Shown here in pieces: positions 36,164 to 44,938 of a stretch of DNA of 64,000 nt. The stretch comes from Massilia sp. erpn. GTDB taxonomy: Bacteria > Pseudomonadota > Gammaproteobacteria > Burkholderiales > Burkholderiaceae_D. The translations under genes and the position numbers were made by a program. Where the stretch lies: assembly GCF_024400215.1 (NCBI RefSeq), contig NZ_CP053748.1:496001-560000 (forward strand). The letters run 5' to 3'. The notes below the pieces were generated by a model, which saw only the letters and a list, made by a program, of their open reading frames with translations, ran no database searches and was not told the origin of the DNA. The stretch's first letter is position 1. Each line of letters starts with the position of its first letter.

Positions 36164-37161
36164 CAGACGGGTTTCCTTTTGCGGGCGAATTCCACCATGC
36201 GCTTCAAGCCCAGCCATTGCTGGCGCCAGAAGCCGCGACCATAGTCGCGGCCGGGACGCACGCTGCCGTCGGCATTCGTGCGCGGCAGCTGGTCGCGCAC
36301 GCCGGTGGTTTCAAAGCGCGGCGTGAAGTTGGCGGTGCGGAACACAACATCCCAGATGGGCAGCAGCACGCCGAAATTGCAGCCGCCCAGCGTGCCCTGC
36401 CCTTTCGATTCGTGGCCGATGCCGATCGCATGGTGCATGCGGTGGAAGCGCGGCGACACCAGCAGGCGCTCGCCAACCAGGCCGAAATGGATGCGCACAT
36501 TGGCATGCTGCAAGCTTTGCAGCATGCGCGAGAGCGACACCAGCAGCACATACTGGCCGGGCGGCACGCCGATGGCCAGCGCCAGCGCGCCCATCATCAC
36601 ATCGCGCAGCAGGTCGTCGAGCAGGTGGTTGCGGTCGTCGCTCCACAGATTCATATTGCGCTGGCTGTGGTGCAGGCTGTGCAAGCCCCACCACCAGCCG
36701 AAATGGTGCTGGGCGCGGTGGAACCAGTAATCGAAGAAATCCAGCACCACCAGATACAGGAAGAAACCGAGCATGGGATTCATGCCCGGCAGCAGCTCTT
36801 CCAGATTGAAGGGGCGCACGTTTTCCATGCGCAGCATGCCGGCCAGGCCATCCATCAGCGGATCGAGCGTGAAGAAGATCAGCACCGGGAACAGGCCGAT
36901 GCGGTGGATCACCGTATAGATGAAATCGTTCCAGCGCGCGCGCTTATCGTCGAACTTGTGTACGGGAATCAAGGCTTCCAGCGGGCGCAGCAGGGTGAAC
37001 AGGATCACCAGCTCGCACAGGCCGGTCAGCAGCCATTCGGTGCCTTCGAACGCCTCTTCGGTAAATTCGCCCAGGCCGGTGTAATAAATCAGGGGCTGGA
37101 TCAGGCTTTCGAACAGCCAGCCCTGGGCCATGCCAAACCAGTCGGTGAGTAAATGCATCAT
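36163..37161 (-). CDS. Sterol desaturase / fatty acid hydroxylase family protein
   Basis: A 332-residue integral-membrane di-iron enzyme candidate. The histidine clusters of the family are present: HRAQHH (about 147-152), HSLHHSQR (about 160-167), and later HRMHHAIGIGHE (about 244-255). Several hydrophobic helices surround them. Such enzymes hydroxylate lipids or sterol-like and carotenoid substrates at the membrane. ATG at 37161 overlaps the stop of the deacetylase gene as ATGA. The open frame extends much further upstream but only as a shadow of the deacetylase. Confidence 0.9.
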   Translation of the reverse strand: MMHLLTDWFGMAQGWLFESLIQPLIYYTGLGEFTEEAFEGTEWLLTGLCELVILFTLLRPLEALIPVHKFDDKRARWNDFIYTVIHRIGLFPVLIFFTLDPLMDGLAGMLRMENVRPFNLEELLPGMNPMLGFFLYLVVLDFFDYWFHRAQHHFGWWWGLHSLHHSQRNMNLWSDDRNHLLDDLLRDVMMGALALAIGVPPGQYVLLVSLSRMLQSLQHANVRIHFGLVGERLLVSPRFHRMHHAIGIGHESKGQGTLGGCNFGVLLPIWDVVFRTANFTPRFETTGVRDQLPRTNADGSVRPGRDYGRGFWRQQWLGLKRMVEFARKRKPV

Positions 37162-37982
37162 TGTTGCTTCATCATTTCCAAATATGCGGGGTGCTCGCGC
37201 AAGGTGGCGAAGCACATGCCCTTTTGCTTCAGGCCCAGGATCAGCGGCTCCAGATTGGCCGGCGCCCACGGGTCCTTGCGCGACCAGATGCCCATATGGG
37301 CCATAAAGATATCGCCATCGCGCAAGCCATCCAGCGATTTTTTCAACAATAGCGCATTCGGCGCCGTTTCGCTGGGCAGCTCGTCGCCGGAGAAGCCGGC
37401 CTTGGCCCAGCCCACATGGGCATAGCCGCAAGCCTTGGCCGCCGCCAGCGTGCGCGGCGAGGTGCGCCCGCCCGGCGCACGCCAGAGCGGATCGAGGCCG
37501 CGCCCGGTCAGCTCGCGGAAGCGCTGATCGACGCGGCGGATTTCCGCGCAATACTGCTGGGCCGTCCACTGCTGGCTATGCCCGGCCTGGTCGCCGAACT
37601 GCGGTTTGACCTGGATCAAACCCTGCGCCGCATCTTTTTGCCAGTAGACGTGATCGAAGGTATGCGAGCCGAAAGCATGGCCTTCCGCGACGCGGGCCTT
37701 CCAGTACCCGGCCCAGGCGGGATCGAGCGAATAGTCGCCGCGCACGGTCTTTTCATTGGCCAGGAAGAAGGTGGCCTTGATCTGATGCCGGTGCAAGGTG
37801 GCGGCTATCAGCTCGGCCTGGGACTGGCTGCCCGTGTCAAACGTCAGGTAGACCGTGCCGCGGCACGCCGGCGCGGCGGGCGTAGACTGCGCCGTGGCAA
37901 GCGCGGCAAGGGCCAGCGCCGCTGCGGCGGCGGCCCTTGCCCGTTTTCCTGTCTGCTGTGCGAAGCTGCGCGGGGCTGTCAT
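37158..37982 (-). CDS. Exported polysaccharide deacetylase family protein
   Basis: A 274-residue protein with a signal peptide (about 1-36, Ala-rich). The NodB-homology domain has LTFDTG (first Asp-containing motif; the usual TFDDG is changed to TFDTG), the zinc-type motif GSHTFDH, and WRAPGG (motif 3). It probably removes acetyl or related groups from an envelope or secreted polysaccharide, if the altered first motif is still active. It follows the beta-propeller gene by 13 bp and overlaps the hydroxylase by 4 bp. Confidence 0.9.
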   Translation of the reverse strand: MTAPRSFAQQTGKRARAAAAAALALAALATAQSTPAAPACRGTVYLTFDTGSQSQAELIAATLHRHQIKATFFLANEKTVRGDYSLDPAWAGYWKARVAEGHAFGSHTFDHVYWQKDAAQGLIQVKPQFGDQAGHSQQWTAQQYCAEIRRVDQRFRELTGRGLDPLWRAPGGRTSPRTLAAAKACGYAHVGWAKAGFSGDELPSETAPNALLLKKSLDGLRDGDIFMAHMGIWSRKDPWAPANLEPLILGLKQKGMCFATLREHPAYLEMMKQQ

Positions 37983-37995
37983 CGGCCCTCCTGCC

Positions 37996-38964
37996 TTACA
38001 TGCGCGCCGAGGAATTGGCGAAGAACACGCCGTGCGGAGAACGGCCGACCGGAATCAGGCTGGTCACCTTGCGCGTCGGCAGGTCGATCACCGCCACCTT
38101 CTTGATCCAGCGCAGCGTCACCCACATGGTCTTGCCGTCTTCGGTGATTTCCATGCAGTCGGGACCACCCGGCACATTGATGGTGCCGACGTTTTCCAGC
38201 GTCTTCTGGTCGATGATATTGATGGTGTTCGAGACGCGGTTCGACACATAGATCATGCGGTTGTCGCCCTGCGCGCGGAAATTGTGCGTGCCGGCGCCGG
38301 CCTTGATGCGCTTGACGGTCTTCTGGGCGCGCCAGTCGATCACTTCCACGTAGTCGGAACCCATGATGCCGACCAGCAGGTATTTATCGTCCGGCGTCAC
38401 GGTGATGCCGGCCGGCAGCTTGCCCACCGGCAGCGTCCATTTGATGGTCTGCGTCGTCAGGTCGATGGCGCTGACCTGGTCGCTGCCCTGGCGTGTGATG
38501 AAAGCGGTCTTGCTGTCGGCGCTGAAGGCGATATGGCTGGGCAGCTTGGGCATGGGCAGGCGCTTGGCCAAGGTGAAGTTCTTGCCGTCGTAACGGTAGA
38601 CGTCCACATGGTCGAGGCGCAGCGCGGTGGCGACGAACCATTTCTGGTCCGGCGAAAAGCCGATCTGGTAGGGATCGGTGATGTCTTTGACATGGCGCTG
38701 GATCTGGCCGGTTTTCGGATCGAGGAAGATCAGTTCATTGCCGACGGCGCTGGCGACGATCAGGGACTTGTTGTCCGGCGTGGCCATCAGGTGGTGCGGC
38801 TCTTTGCCGACGGCAAAGGTGGACAGGCTCTTCTTCGTATTCTGATCCAGCAGCTGCACGGTGGCGTCACGGGAATTGAGGATGACCACGACATTGGCCT
38901 GGACCGCGGGAATGGCGGCGAACAGGCAGAGGGACATAACGGCACGACGAATACTGCGTAACAT
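37996..38964 (-). CDS. Exported YVTN-type beta-propeller protein
   Basis: A 322-residue secreted or periplasmic protein. A signal peptide (ending near VQA|NV) is followed by about seven repeated blades with the YVTN-like pattern: LIVASAVGNELIFLDPKTG, YLLVGIMGSDYVEVID, MIYVSNRVSNTINIID, MWVTLRWIKKVAVID. Such propellers act as binding or scaffolding modules. It is the first gene of the operon that continues with deacetylase, hydroxylase, EI24 protein and CinA-like protein. Its partner is unknown. Confidence 0.9.
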   Translation of the reverse strand: MLRSIRRAVMSLCLFAAIPAVQANVVVILNSRDATVQLLDQNTKKSLSTFAVGKEPHHLMATPDNKSLIVASAVGNELIFLDPKTGQIQRHVKDITDPYQIGFSPDQKWFVATALRLDHVDVYRYDGKNFTLAKRLPMPKLPSHIAFSADSKTAFITRQGSDQVSAIDLTTQTIKWTLPVGKLPAGITVTPDDKYLLVGIMGSDYVEVIDWRAQKTVKRIKAGAGTHNFRAQGDNRMIYVSNRVSNTINIIDQKTLENVGTINVPGGPDCMEITEDGKTMWVTLRWIKKVAVIDLPTRKVTSLIPVGRSPHGVFFANSSARM

Positions 38965-39179
38965 GAAAAATCTCGCCTGAGAGAAGCAAAACCTTATTTT
39001 AAAGGGAAACCGGGGTTTATATAGTTATTGCTGACAATATTTAAGGGGGATTTAAAGCGCGGCTGAAGTCTAGCTGCCAGTTTTATTCATGCCATGAATA
39101 CGGCGGCGGCATGGCGCGGGCCGGGGCCATGCACTACAATCGGGGGCTAAATCCCCTATTGATTAACCAAGGAGCATTC

Positions 39180-39536
39180 ATGTCCATCATCACCACCCCA
39201 TCCGGCCTGCAGTACGAAGACATCACCACCGGCGACGGCGCCGAAGCCAAGGCAGGCCAGAACGTCACCGTGCACTACACCGGCTGGCTGCGCAACGACG
39301 ACGGCAGCAAAGGCCCGAAATTCGATTCCAGCAAAGACCGCAACGATCCGTTTGAATTCGCCCTGGGCGCCGGCATGGTGATCCGCGGCTGGGACGAAGG
39401 CGTGCAAGGCATGAAGATCGGCGGCCTGCGCCAGCTGACCATCCCGGCTGAGCTGGGCTATGGCGCACGCGGCGCCGGCGGCGTGATCCCGCCCAACGCC
39501 ACCCTGATCTTCGACGTCGAACTGCTGGGCGTATAA
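39180..39536 (+). CDS. FKBP-type peptidyl-prolyl cis-trans isomerase
   Basis: A cytosolic single-domain FKBP of 118 residues. GDGAEAKAGQNVTVHYTGWL, KFDSSKDRNDPFEFALG, VIRGWDEGVQGMKIGGLRQL and IPAELGYGARGAGGVIPPNA carry the typical active-site aromatics and loops. The ATG follows a strong AAGGAG. The lipoprotein gene begins 2 bp after the stop and is likely co-transcribed. Confidence 0.96.
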   Translation: MSIITTPSGLQYEDITTGDGAEAKAGQNVTVHYTGWLRNDDGSKGPKFDSSKDRNDPFEFALGAGMVIRGWDEGVQGMKIGGLRQLTIPAELGYGARGAGGVIPPNATLIFDVELLGV

Positions 39537-39537
39537 G

Positions 39538-39756
39538 ATGCCGCGCGCCCTGTTGGCAGTCGTGCCGGCAGTTGTGGGCGCCAGCCTGCTGGCGGCGATG
39601 CTCGGCGGCTGCGCCGTCGTGGCCGTCACCGGCGCCGTGGTCGGCGCCGGCGTGACGGTGGCCTCCACCGCCGTCGATGTGGGTGTGGCGGCCGGCAAGG
39701 GCGTGGTCTCGGTCGGCAAGGCCGTGGCCGGGTCCGGCGACGACGAGAAGAAGTAA
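39538..39756 (+). CDS. Small lipoprotein, Ala/Gly/Val-rich
   Basis: A 72-residue product with a lipoprotein signal peptide whose lipobox LGGC places the acylated Cys at residue 25. The mature part is a hydrophobic Gly/Ala/Val repeat (TGAVVGAGVTVASTAVDVG, VAAGKGVVSVGKAVAG) with a charged tail DDEKK. It lies 2 bp downstream of the FKBP gene. Similar small lipoproteins of unknown function are common in betaproteobacteria. Confidence 0.78.
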   Translation: MPRALLAVVPAVVGASLLAAMLGGCAVVAVTGAVVGAGVTVASTAVDVGVAAGKGVVSVGKAVAGSGDDEKK

Positions 39757-39819
39757 GACCAGGAAGGCCGGCGCTCAGCCGGCCTTTCCCACCGCACAGC
39801 AAACTCAAATCAAGTCAGC

Positions 39820-40572
39820 TCAGCGTTTCCATCCCTTGCGCATGGCATCGCGCTCGCCGCGCTCATCGAGCGGCTGGGCGCCGCTGCGCTGGTCGATCGC
39901 ATCCTGCACCACCTGCGGCATCTCCACCGCCGCCTGGCGCGAAGCGCCCGGCGAGGCCGGCCGCACATACTGCACCAGCAAAGGCAGGCGCCACTCGCCG
40001 CCGTTCTTGCAAGCCAGTCCCGCCAGATCCTGCACATTGCCATCGGCAATAAAGCTACGGCAATACAGCCCATCGACCGACACGAAGGTCAGACCGATGC
40101 GGACACCGCCCGCCGCCACCGCATTCGACATCAGCTGGTGTTCCAGCGCCGCGGCCAGCTTGCCCTGGGCCATCAAGCCGCCTTCGCGGCTGACCACGCT
40201 TTCGCTGACGGCATCGGTTTGCAGCCACATCAGTCCATAGCGTCCCGCCAGCATGCCCAGCGCCAGCGTCAGCAGCAGTGCCGTCCACACCGGCCAGGAC
40301 CAGCGCCACAGATGGCGGGCACGGCGCGCCGCCTGCTGACTGGCTTCCTTCCTGGCACGCACGGCCGCCAGCTGCACCACGATGGCCTGGTGCTGCGGCT
40401 GGCGCCGCCGTCCCTGCGCCGCTTCGCTGCTGCCCGCGTGTGTCAGCTTGAACCGGGCCACGCGCTCAGCCAGGCCGGCATCGCGCTGCATGGCCTCTTC
40501 AATGGCATGACGGGTCGCCTGGTCCAGTTCCCCGTCGGCATAAGCCATCAGGACATCGTCGGAAAAGCTCAT
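39820..40572 (-). CDS. Putative transmembrane anti-sigma factor
   Basis: A 250-residue protein. The N-terminal cytoplasmic part (MSFSDDVLMAYADGELD...) has the form of an anti-sigma domain (ASD-like opening). A single transmembrane helix lies at about 91-117. The periplasmic C-terminal domain has two cysteines (YCRSF and LACKNG) that could form a disulfide. No ECF sigma factor gene is adjacent, which is unusual. Its partner may be elsewhere, or the gene may be an orphan. Confidence 0.75.
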   Translation of the reverse strand: MSFSDDVLMAYADGELDQATRHAIEEAMQRDAGLAERVARFKLTHAGSSEAAQGRRRQPQHQAIVVQLAAVRARKEASQQAARRARHLWRWSWPVWTALLLTLALGMLAGRYGLMWLQTDAVSESVVSREGGLMAQGKLAAALEHQLMSNAVAAGGVRIGLTFVSVDGLYCRSFIADGNVQDLAGLACKNGGEWRLPLLVQYVRPASPGASRQAAVEMPQVVQDAIDQRSGAQPLDERGERDAMRKGWKR

Positions 40573-40857
40573 GATTCCATCCCCGCCCGTTCAGAATCCG
40601 ATTCCTTATATTAGCACCGGGCTGCGCTAATTCGTGCCCCGTTTGCGCGGCAGCGACAGGCGCGCGCAAATGGAGCGCGGACAAGCCGCGCCAATGCGGT
40701 GCGGCGGCGGCACGCGCTGCGGACAGCCAGGATTTACGCCTGTTTTTTGAGCAGTTTTGTCGCAAGCCATGCACTGTAAGGGTTTCTTCAAAGAGAAAGC
40801 ATTACATTTGGCAATTATTGTGCTAATCTGCGCGCTCTATTAACCAAGGAGGTAGTA

Positions 40858-41145
40858 ATGAAAAAAGGCGAACTGATTGCAGAATTTGCGAAGCGTACCG
40901 AGATGTCCGGTGCCGCTGCCAATGACGCAGTGAACACTCTGATTGCCATCGTTACCGAGCGTCTGAAAAAAGGCGATACGGTCGGCATCACCGGCTTCGG
41001 CACCTTCTCCGTCGCCAAACGCGCTGCTCGCAAAGGCCGCAATCCTGCAACCGGCGAAGCGATCAAAATCGCCGCGTCCAAGACCCCAAAATTCTCGGCT
41101 GGCGCTACCCTGAAAGCGGCAGTGAACCCAACCAAGAAGAAGTAA
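40858..41145 (+). CDS. HU-family nucleoid DNA-binding protein
   Basis: A 95-residue histone-like protein. The N-terminal helices (MKKGELIAEFAKRTEMS) precede the dimer beta-sheet GITGFGTFSVAKRAARKGRNPATGE, which contains the DNA-bending arm signature RNPATGE. It has an excellent AGGAGG ribosome site and a strong terminator. It resembles the variant HU genes of Burkholderiales rather than the first hupB; the exact paralogue cannot be told. Confidence 0.95.
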   Translation: MKKGELIAEFAKRTEMSGAAANDAVNTLIAIVTERLKKGDTVGITGFGTFSVAKRAARKGRNPATGEAIKIAASKTPKFSAGATLKAAVNPTKKK

Positions 41146-41161
41146 TTCTCGGTCCCGCCGA

Positions 41162-41212
41162 AACGGCGGTTCAGGGCAGTCCCTTCGGCCTGTCCTGAAC
41201 CGCCGTTTTTTT
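41162..41212 (+). terminator. Strong terminator of the HU gene
   Basis: A perfect 14-bp stem, AACGGCGGTTCAGG / CCTGAACCGCCGTT, is followed by a T run. Confidence 0.95.
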
Positions 41213-41313
41213 ATTGGCGCCCGATTTGAGCCTTCCCTCTAGTTTTCCGGCACTGCGCGGCGGGGCTTCTTTGTATGATATGGCCCTTACCCATCGCCAA
41301 GAGGAGATTAGAC

Positions 41314-41571
41314 ATGAGTTTGCAAGAGCAATTCGATCAGGCCGTGCTGGATTCGAAAAACCTGCCTGAACGTCCGGACAATATCACCCTGCTGAAAATC
41401 TACGCCCTGTTCAAACAGGCGTCGGCGGGCGATGTCAGCGGCGAGCGTCCCGGCATGACCGACTTCGTCAACCGCGCCAAATTCGACGCCTGGGCCAATC
41501 TGAAAGGCACGGCGCTGGAAGACGCCAAGCAGCAGTACGTCGACCTGATCGAAGAACTGAAAGCGGCTTGA
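41314..41571 (+). CDS. Acyl-CoA-binding protein
   Basis: A small cytosolic four-helix protein of 85 residues that binds long-chain acyl-CoA esters. The family pattern is intact: LPERPDNITLLKIYALFKQA (helix 2), the GDVSGERPGM loop, FVNRAKFDAWANLKGT with the conserved Lys-x-x-Ala-Trp, and a final helix. GAGGAGA precedes the ATG at 41314; the open frame upstream is not used. Lipid and PHA genes nearby make a role in acyl-CoA handling plausible. Confidence 0.94.
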   Translation: MSLQEQFDQAVLDSKNLPERPDNITLLKIYALFKQASAGDVSGERPGMTDFVNRAKFDAWANLKGTALEDAKQQYVDLIEELKAA

Positions 41572-41587
41572 TACATCAAGCGCAGGC

Positions 41588-41626
41588 AAAAAAAACGGGG
41601 CGCCTCAGAGCGCCCCGCTGTTTTTT
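41588..41626. terminator. Bidirectional terminator
   Basis: CGGGGCGC / GCGCCCCG with a CTCAGA loop, between an A run and a T run, serves the converging acyl-CoA-binding and PHA-system genes. Confidence 0.92.
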
Positions 41627-41640
41627 GGCCTGAAGCCGCT

Positions 41641-41925
41641 TCAAACCGCGCCGGCAAACACCTTGCGCATATTCTCGGCCACCTTGCTTTCGATGCTCGA
41701 AGAGAAGGCGCTGAGCAGGAAGCCCAGCTTGATTTTCATCTGCGCCTGTTCCGGCGCCAGGGTCAGCCAACCTTCCACGCCGCTGCGCTCGAAACGCAGC
41801 ACATCGCCTTGCCACGTGCAGGCCAGATCGAATTCCTGGGCCATTTTCTGCGCCACTTTTTCCGCTGCCGCCCTTGCCTGGGCTGGGTCCAGGCAGTGTT
41901 CCTGGGTGATGTTGATATCGGCCAT
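41641..41925 (-). CDS. Polyhydroxyalkanoic acid system family protein
   Basis: A 94-residue protein matching the small PHA granule-region family (MADINITQEHCLDPAQARAAAEKVA..., then TWQGDVLRFERSGVEGWLTLAPEQAQMKIKLGFLL). Members are found near PHA synthesis genes and are thought to associate with granules, but no biochemical role is established. A PHA depolymerase lies 5 kb away. It is 43 bp downstream of the antiporter gene on the same strand and may share its transcript. Confidence 0.85.
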   Translation of the reverse strand: MADINITQEHCLDPAQARAAAEKVAQKMAQEFDLACTWQGDVLRFERSGVEGWLTLAPEQAQMKIKLGFLLSAFSSSIESKVAENMRKVFAGAV

Positions 41926-41968
41926 GCGCCTTCCTCGTCCTGAGCAAAAGGCGCAATGATGCCACAGC

Positions 41969-43225
41969 CTAGAGCAGGCGGAAAGCCAGGATGGCGACGA
42001 TGGTCGGTCCCAGGGCCGCCAAAAACAGGTAGGCGGCGTTCACCGTGCCCAGCTCGAAATGGCCTTTGAGGATGGCCATGCCGGCCGGATTCGGCGCGTT
42101 GGCGATCACCGTCAGGCCGCCGCCGGTGACGGCGCCGGTCACCAGCGCATACTTGAAGTCGTCGCTCAAGCCTTCCACCAGCGAGCCCAGATACGTCAGG
42201 GCCGCATTGTCGGTGACGGCGGTCAGTGCGGTGGCGCCGTAGTAGACGGCCGAACTGCTCATGCTCATCAGCACGCGCTCCAGCCACCATTGCTGCTGGC
42301 CGCCCAGCACCACCAGGCCAGCCAGGAAGAAGGCCACCATCAATCCTTCGCGCAGGATCAGGCGCTCCTGGTAGCGCCCATAGGCATGGGCCACGCCGAG
42401 GAAGAACAGGAAGAGGCCGAGGAAGACCGCGGGATGGTGGGAAAACACCACTACCCCGGCCAGGAAAGCCAGGTGCACCAAGGTCAAAGGCCAGGGCACC
42501 TGCGCTTCTTCCGCTGCGCTGGCCGGGCGGTGGGCCGCCAGCTCGCCCGCGAACAGCAGGGTCACGGCCATGGCGTTGACGGCCACGGCCAGCGCCGCCT
42601 TCCAGCCGATGTGGCTGAGCATGAAGGCCATATCCCATTGCCATTTCCCGGCCACCATCAGCACCGGCGGCGCGGCGAACGGGGTCAGGGTGCCGCCGAT
42701 CGAGACGTTCACGAACAGCACGCCGAGCGTGGCGTATTTCAGGCGCTCGGACAGGCCACGCGAAAACACGCTGTGCGACAGGATCATGGCGCCCAAGGTC
42801 ATGGCGGCCGGTTCCGTGATGAAGGAGCCCAGCAAAGGCACCACGGCCAGCACGGTGAAGTAGAAGCCCATGCTACCCGGCAGGCGCACCGCGCGGGCCA
42901 GCAGGCGCACGCCGGCCCGGGTCGCCACCAGCACCGGGCGGGTGGCGGCGATCACCATGATGGTGAAGACGAAGAGCGGCTCGGTGTAGTTGCGGCTGTC
43001 CAGGTAAGCGGTGGCGGCGGGCGAACCGTCCAGCGCAAAGATGCACAACACCAGCACCAGCGCCCAGAAGCCGAACACGACTTCGACCTCGCCCAGCAGA
43101 TGCCAGATGCCGGCGTGGGCCGGATGGGCATGGGCCAGGCGCTCGAACAGCTTGGTGGAAAAGGTATGCAGGACGGCGATGGCAAATAAAGCCGCGCCAA
43201 TGATCTGGATGCTGGTCGGTGCCAC
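41969..43225 (-). CDS. Putative Na+/H+ antiporter
   Basis: An inner-membrane transporter of 418 residues with about ten hydrophobic segments. It belongs to the Na_H_antiport_2 group. Typical segments are GSFITEPAAMTLGAMIL, SIGGTLTPFAAPPVLMVA, and ALTAVTDNAALTYLGSLVEG with a buried Asp-Asn pair, and GGGLTVIANAPNPAGMAIL. Transport is inferred from the family. The gene stands between convergent PHA protein and divergent peptidase genes. Confidence 0.88.
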   Translation of the reverse strand: MAPTSIQIIGAALFAIAVLHTFSTKLFERLAHAHPAHAGIWHLLGEVEVVFGFWALVLVLCIFALDGSPAATAYLDSRNYTEPLFVFTIMVIAATRPVLVATRAGVRLLARAVRLPGSMGFYFTVLAVVPLLGSFITEPAAMTLGAMILSHSVFSRGLSERLKYATLGVLFVNVSIGGTLTPFAAPPVLMVAGKWQWDMAFMLSHIGWKAALAVAVNAMAVTLLFAGELAAHRPASAAEEAQVPWPLTLVHLAFLAGVVVFSHHPAVFLGLFLFFLGVAHAYGRYQERLILREGLMVAFFLAGLVVLGGQQQWWLERVLMSMSSSAVYYGATALTAVTDNAALTYLGSLVEGLSDDFKYALVTGAVTGGGLTVIANAPNPAGMAILKGHFELGTVNAAYLFLAALGPTIVAILAFRLL

Positions 43226-43350
43226 TCGGTCTCCCCTGTTGTTTTGCTGTTTTCTCCGATTGTACTTTGTGCTGGATCAAACGCCAGGCGGCGGCGCGGG
43301 AGAACCATGGTTTGCCAGGACGGCGCCGCCGTCCCTCACCGGAGAACATC

Positions 43351-44763
43351 ATGGACCGCCAAGTCACCGTGCCGCTGCAAGCCGTGCTCACCGAATGCGC
43401 CGCCCTGCCCGTCGGCTATGTGCCGACACCCTCGGCTTCCTACCGCCAGCACCGCAAGACGGTGCAGCTGACCGCACAGCCCGGCCGCCCCCGCCTCGAT
43501 CCGGCCGCACCGCCGGCGCCGCTGCTGCCGGCCGGTTCGCGCGTGCTGATCTGGAAGCAGGATCCGTCCGTCAGCGAGATGGGCACGCGCAAAACCTTCC
43601 TGCCCGGCGTGGTGCTGACCGGCCCGCGCGACGCCCGCATCGCCAGCGGCGCAGGCATCGCGCCGGTCAGCCCCAACGCTTTCGGCGACTTCATCCTCTC
43701 GCCCAATACCGAGCAGTTCGACGCCGTGCACACCTTCGCCGTGGTGCGCCAGACCCTGACCATGTACCAGCGCGCCCTGGCCCATGACGGCGCCGCCTCG
43801 CCCCTGCCCTGGGCCTGGAACAGCGAGCACGATACCGAGCCGCTCACGGTGCACGCCCACGGCTTGCCGAATGTGATGAACGCCTATTACAGCCGGCAGC
43901 AGAAGGCGCTCAAGTTCGGCGACTTCGTGCCCAGCGGCGCCGGCGAGCGCGTCTTCACCTGCCGCTCCTTCGACATCGTGGCGCACGAAACCGGCCACGC
44001 CGTGCTCGATGGCCTGAAACCGCGCTGGCTCTTAAGCAGCAATCCGCCGCAGACCGGCGGCCTGCACGAAAGCTTCGGCGACCTGACCGCCATCTTCCTG
44101 GCCCTGTCCCAGCTCGACCAGGTGGAGGCGGTGATCGCCCAGACCCGCGCCGACCTGCACGACAAGACCTTCCTGGCCGATATGGCGGAACAATTCGGCC
44201 TGGCCCTAGGCCGGCCCAATGGCCTGCGCAACGCCGACAACGACCTCAAGCTGTCCGAGGCCGGCACCGAAGTCCATGCCATCTCCCAGGTCTTTACCGG
44301 GGCGATCTACGATATTCTGGCCGACATCTTCAGCTTCGAGCGGCATCCCGGCGTGGAAGACGATGCCGCCGTGCTGCACCGGGTCGCCGCCTATTTGCGC
44401 GGCCTGCTGCTGCGCGCCCTGGTGGCCGCGCCCGACCGGGCGGCCAGTTATGCCGACGTGACGGGCCAGCTGCTGCGCCTGGCCGGGGAAGATGGCGTGC
44501 CGCCCGCGTACAGCGAATTCATCCGCAACCGCTTCGCCCTGCGCGAAGTGATCGCGGCAGTGGCCGACGGCGTGGGCGCGGCGCCGGCCGGGGAGCAGAA
44601 CGTGACCGCCCTGTTGGAAGATGAGCCGGGCGCGCGGCAGGACCGGCGCGCCTGCTGCGGCACCATGAACCACGCCGAATACTTTGAACTGGAGGGGATT
44701 TTGGACGGGGAACGCGCCGCGCTGGCCCAGTGGTGCCGGCAATATAGCGGGCGAACCACATAA
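43351..44763 (+). CDS. HExxH zinc metallopeptidase, M4-like (gluzincin)
   Basis: A 470-residue protein. The zinc motif is HETGH (His212, Glu213, His216) in FDIVAHETGHAVLDGL, with a downstream Glu240 in GGLHESFGD as third ligand, as in M4 gluzincins. No signal peptide is present, unlike secreted thermolysin relatives, so it may stay in the cytosol or leave by another route. GGAGAA precedes the ATG at 43351. The C-terminal region contains YSEFIRNRFALREV and a Cys-Cys pair near 435. Substrates unknown. Confidence 0.82.
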   Translation: MDRQVTVPLQAVLTECAALPVGYVPTPSASYRQHRKTVQLTAQPGRPRLDPAAPPAPLLPAGSRVLIWKQDPSVSEMGTRKTFLPGVVLTGPRDARIASGAGIAPVSPNAFGDFILSPNTEQFDAVHTFAVVRQTLTMYQRALAHDGAASPLPWAWNSEHDTEPLTVHAHGLPNVMNAYYSRQQKALKFGDFVPSGAGERVFTCRSFDIVAHETGHAVLDGLKPRWLLSSNPPQTGGLHESFGDLTAIFLALSQLDQVEAVIAQTRADLHDKTFLADMAEQFGLALGRPNGLRNADNDLKLSEAGTEVHAISQVFTGAIYDILADIFSFERHPGVEDDAAVLHRVAAYLRGLLLRALVAAPDRAASYADVTGQLLRLAGEDGVPPAYSEFIRNRFALREVIAAVADGVGAAPAGEQNVTALLEDEPGARQDRRACCGTMNHAEYFELEGILDGERAALAQWCRQYSGRTT

Positions 44764-44938
44764 GCCCCTGTATTGACAAGGGATTTGTATCATTTGAACC
44801 CCGAATTTGCTTATTTGTATTGTGTCTAAGCCTGAATTGTGAGAAAGAGCGAATTACCTTAAAATACAGTGCTTTGCTGAAGTAATCTGCCGAATTCATT
44901 GCTAGCCGCTTCAGCGCATTAACATTGATAGGACTGTT

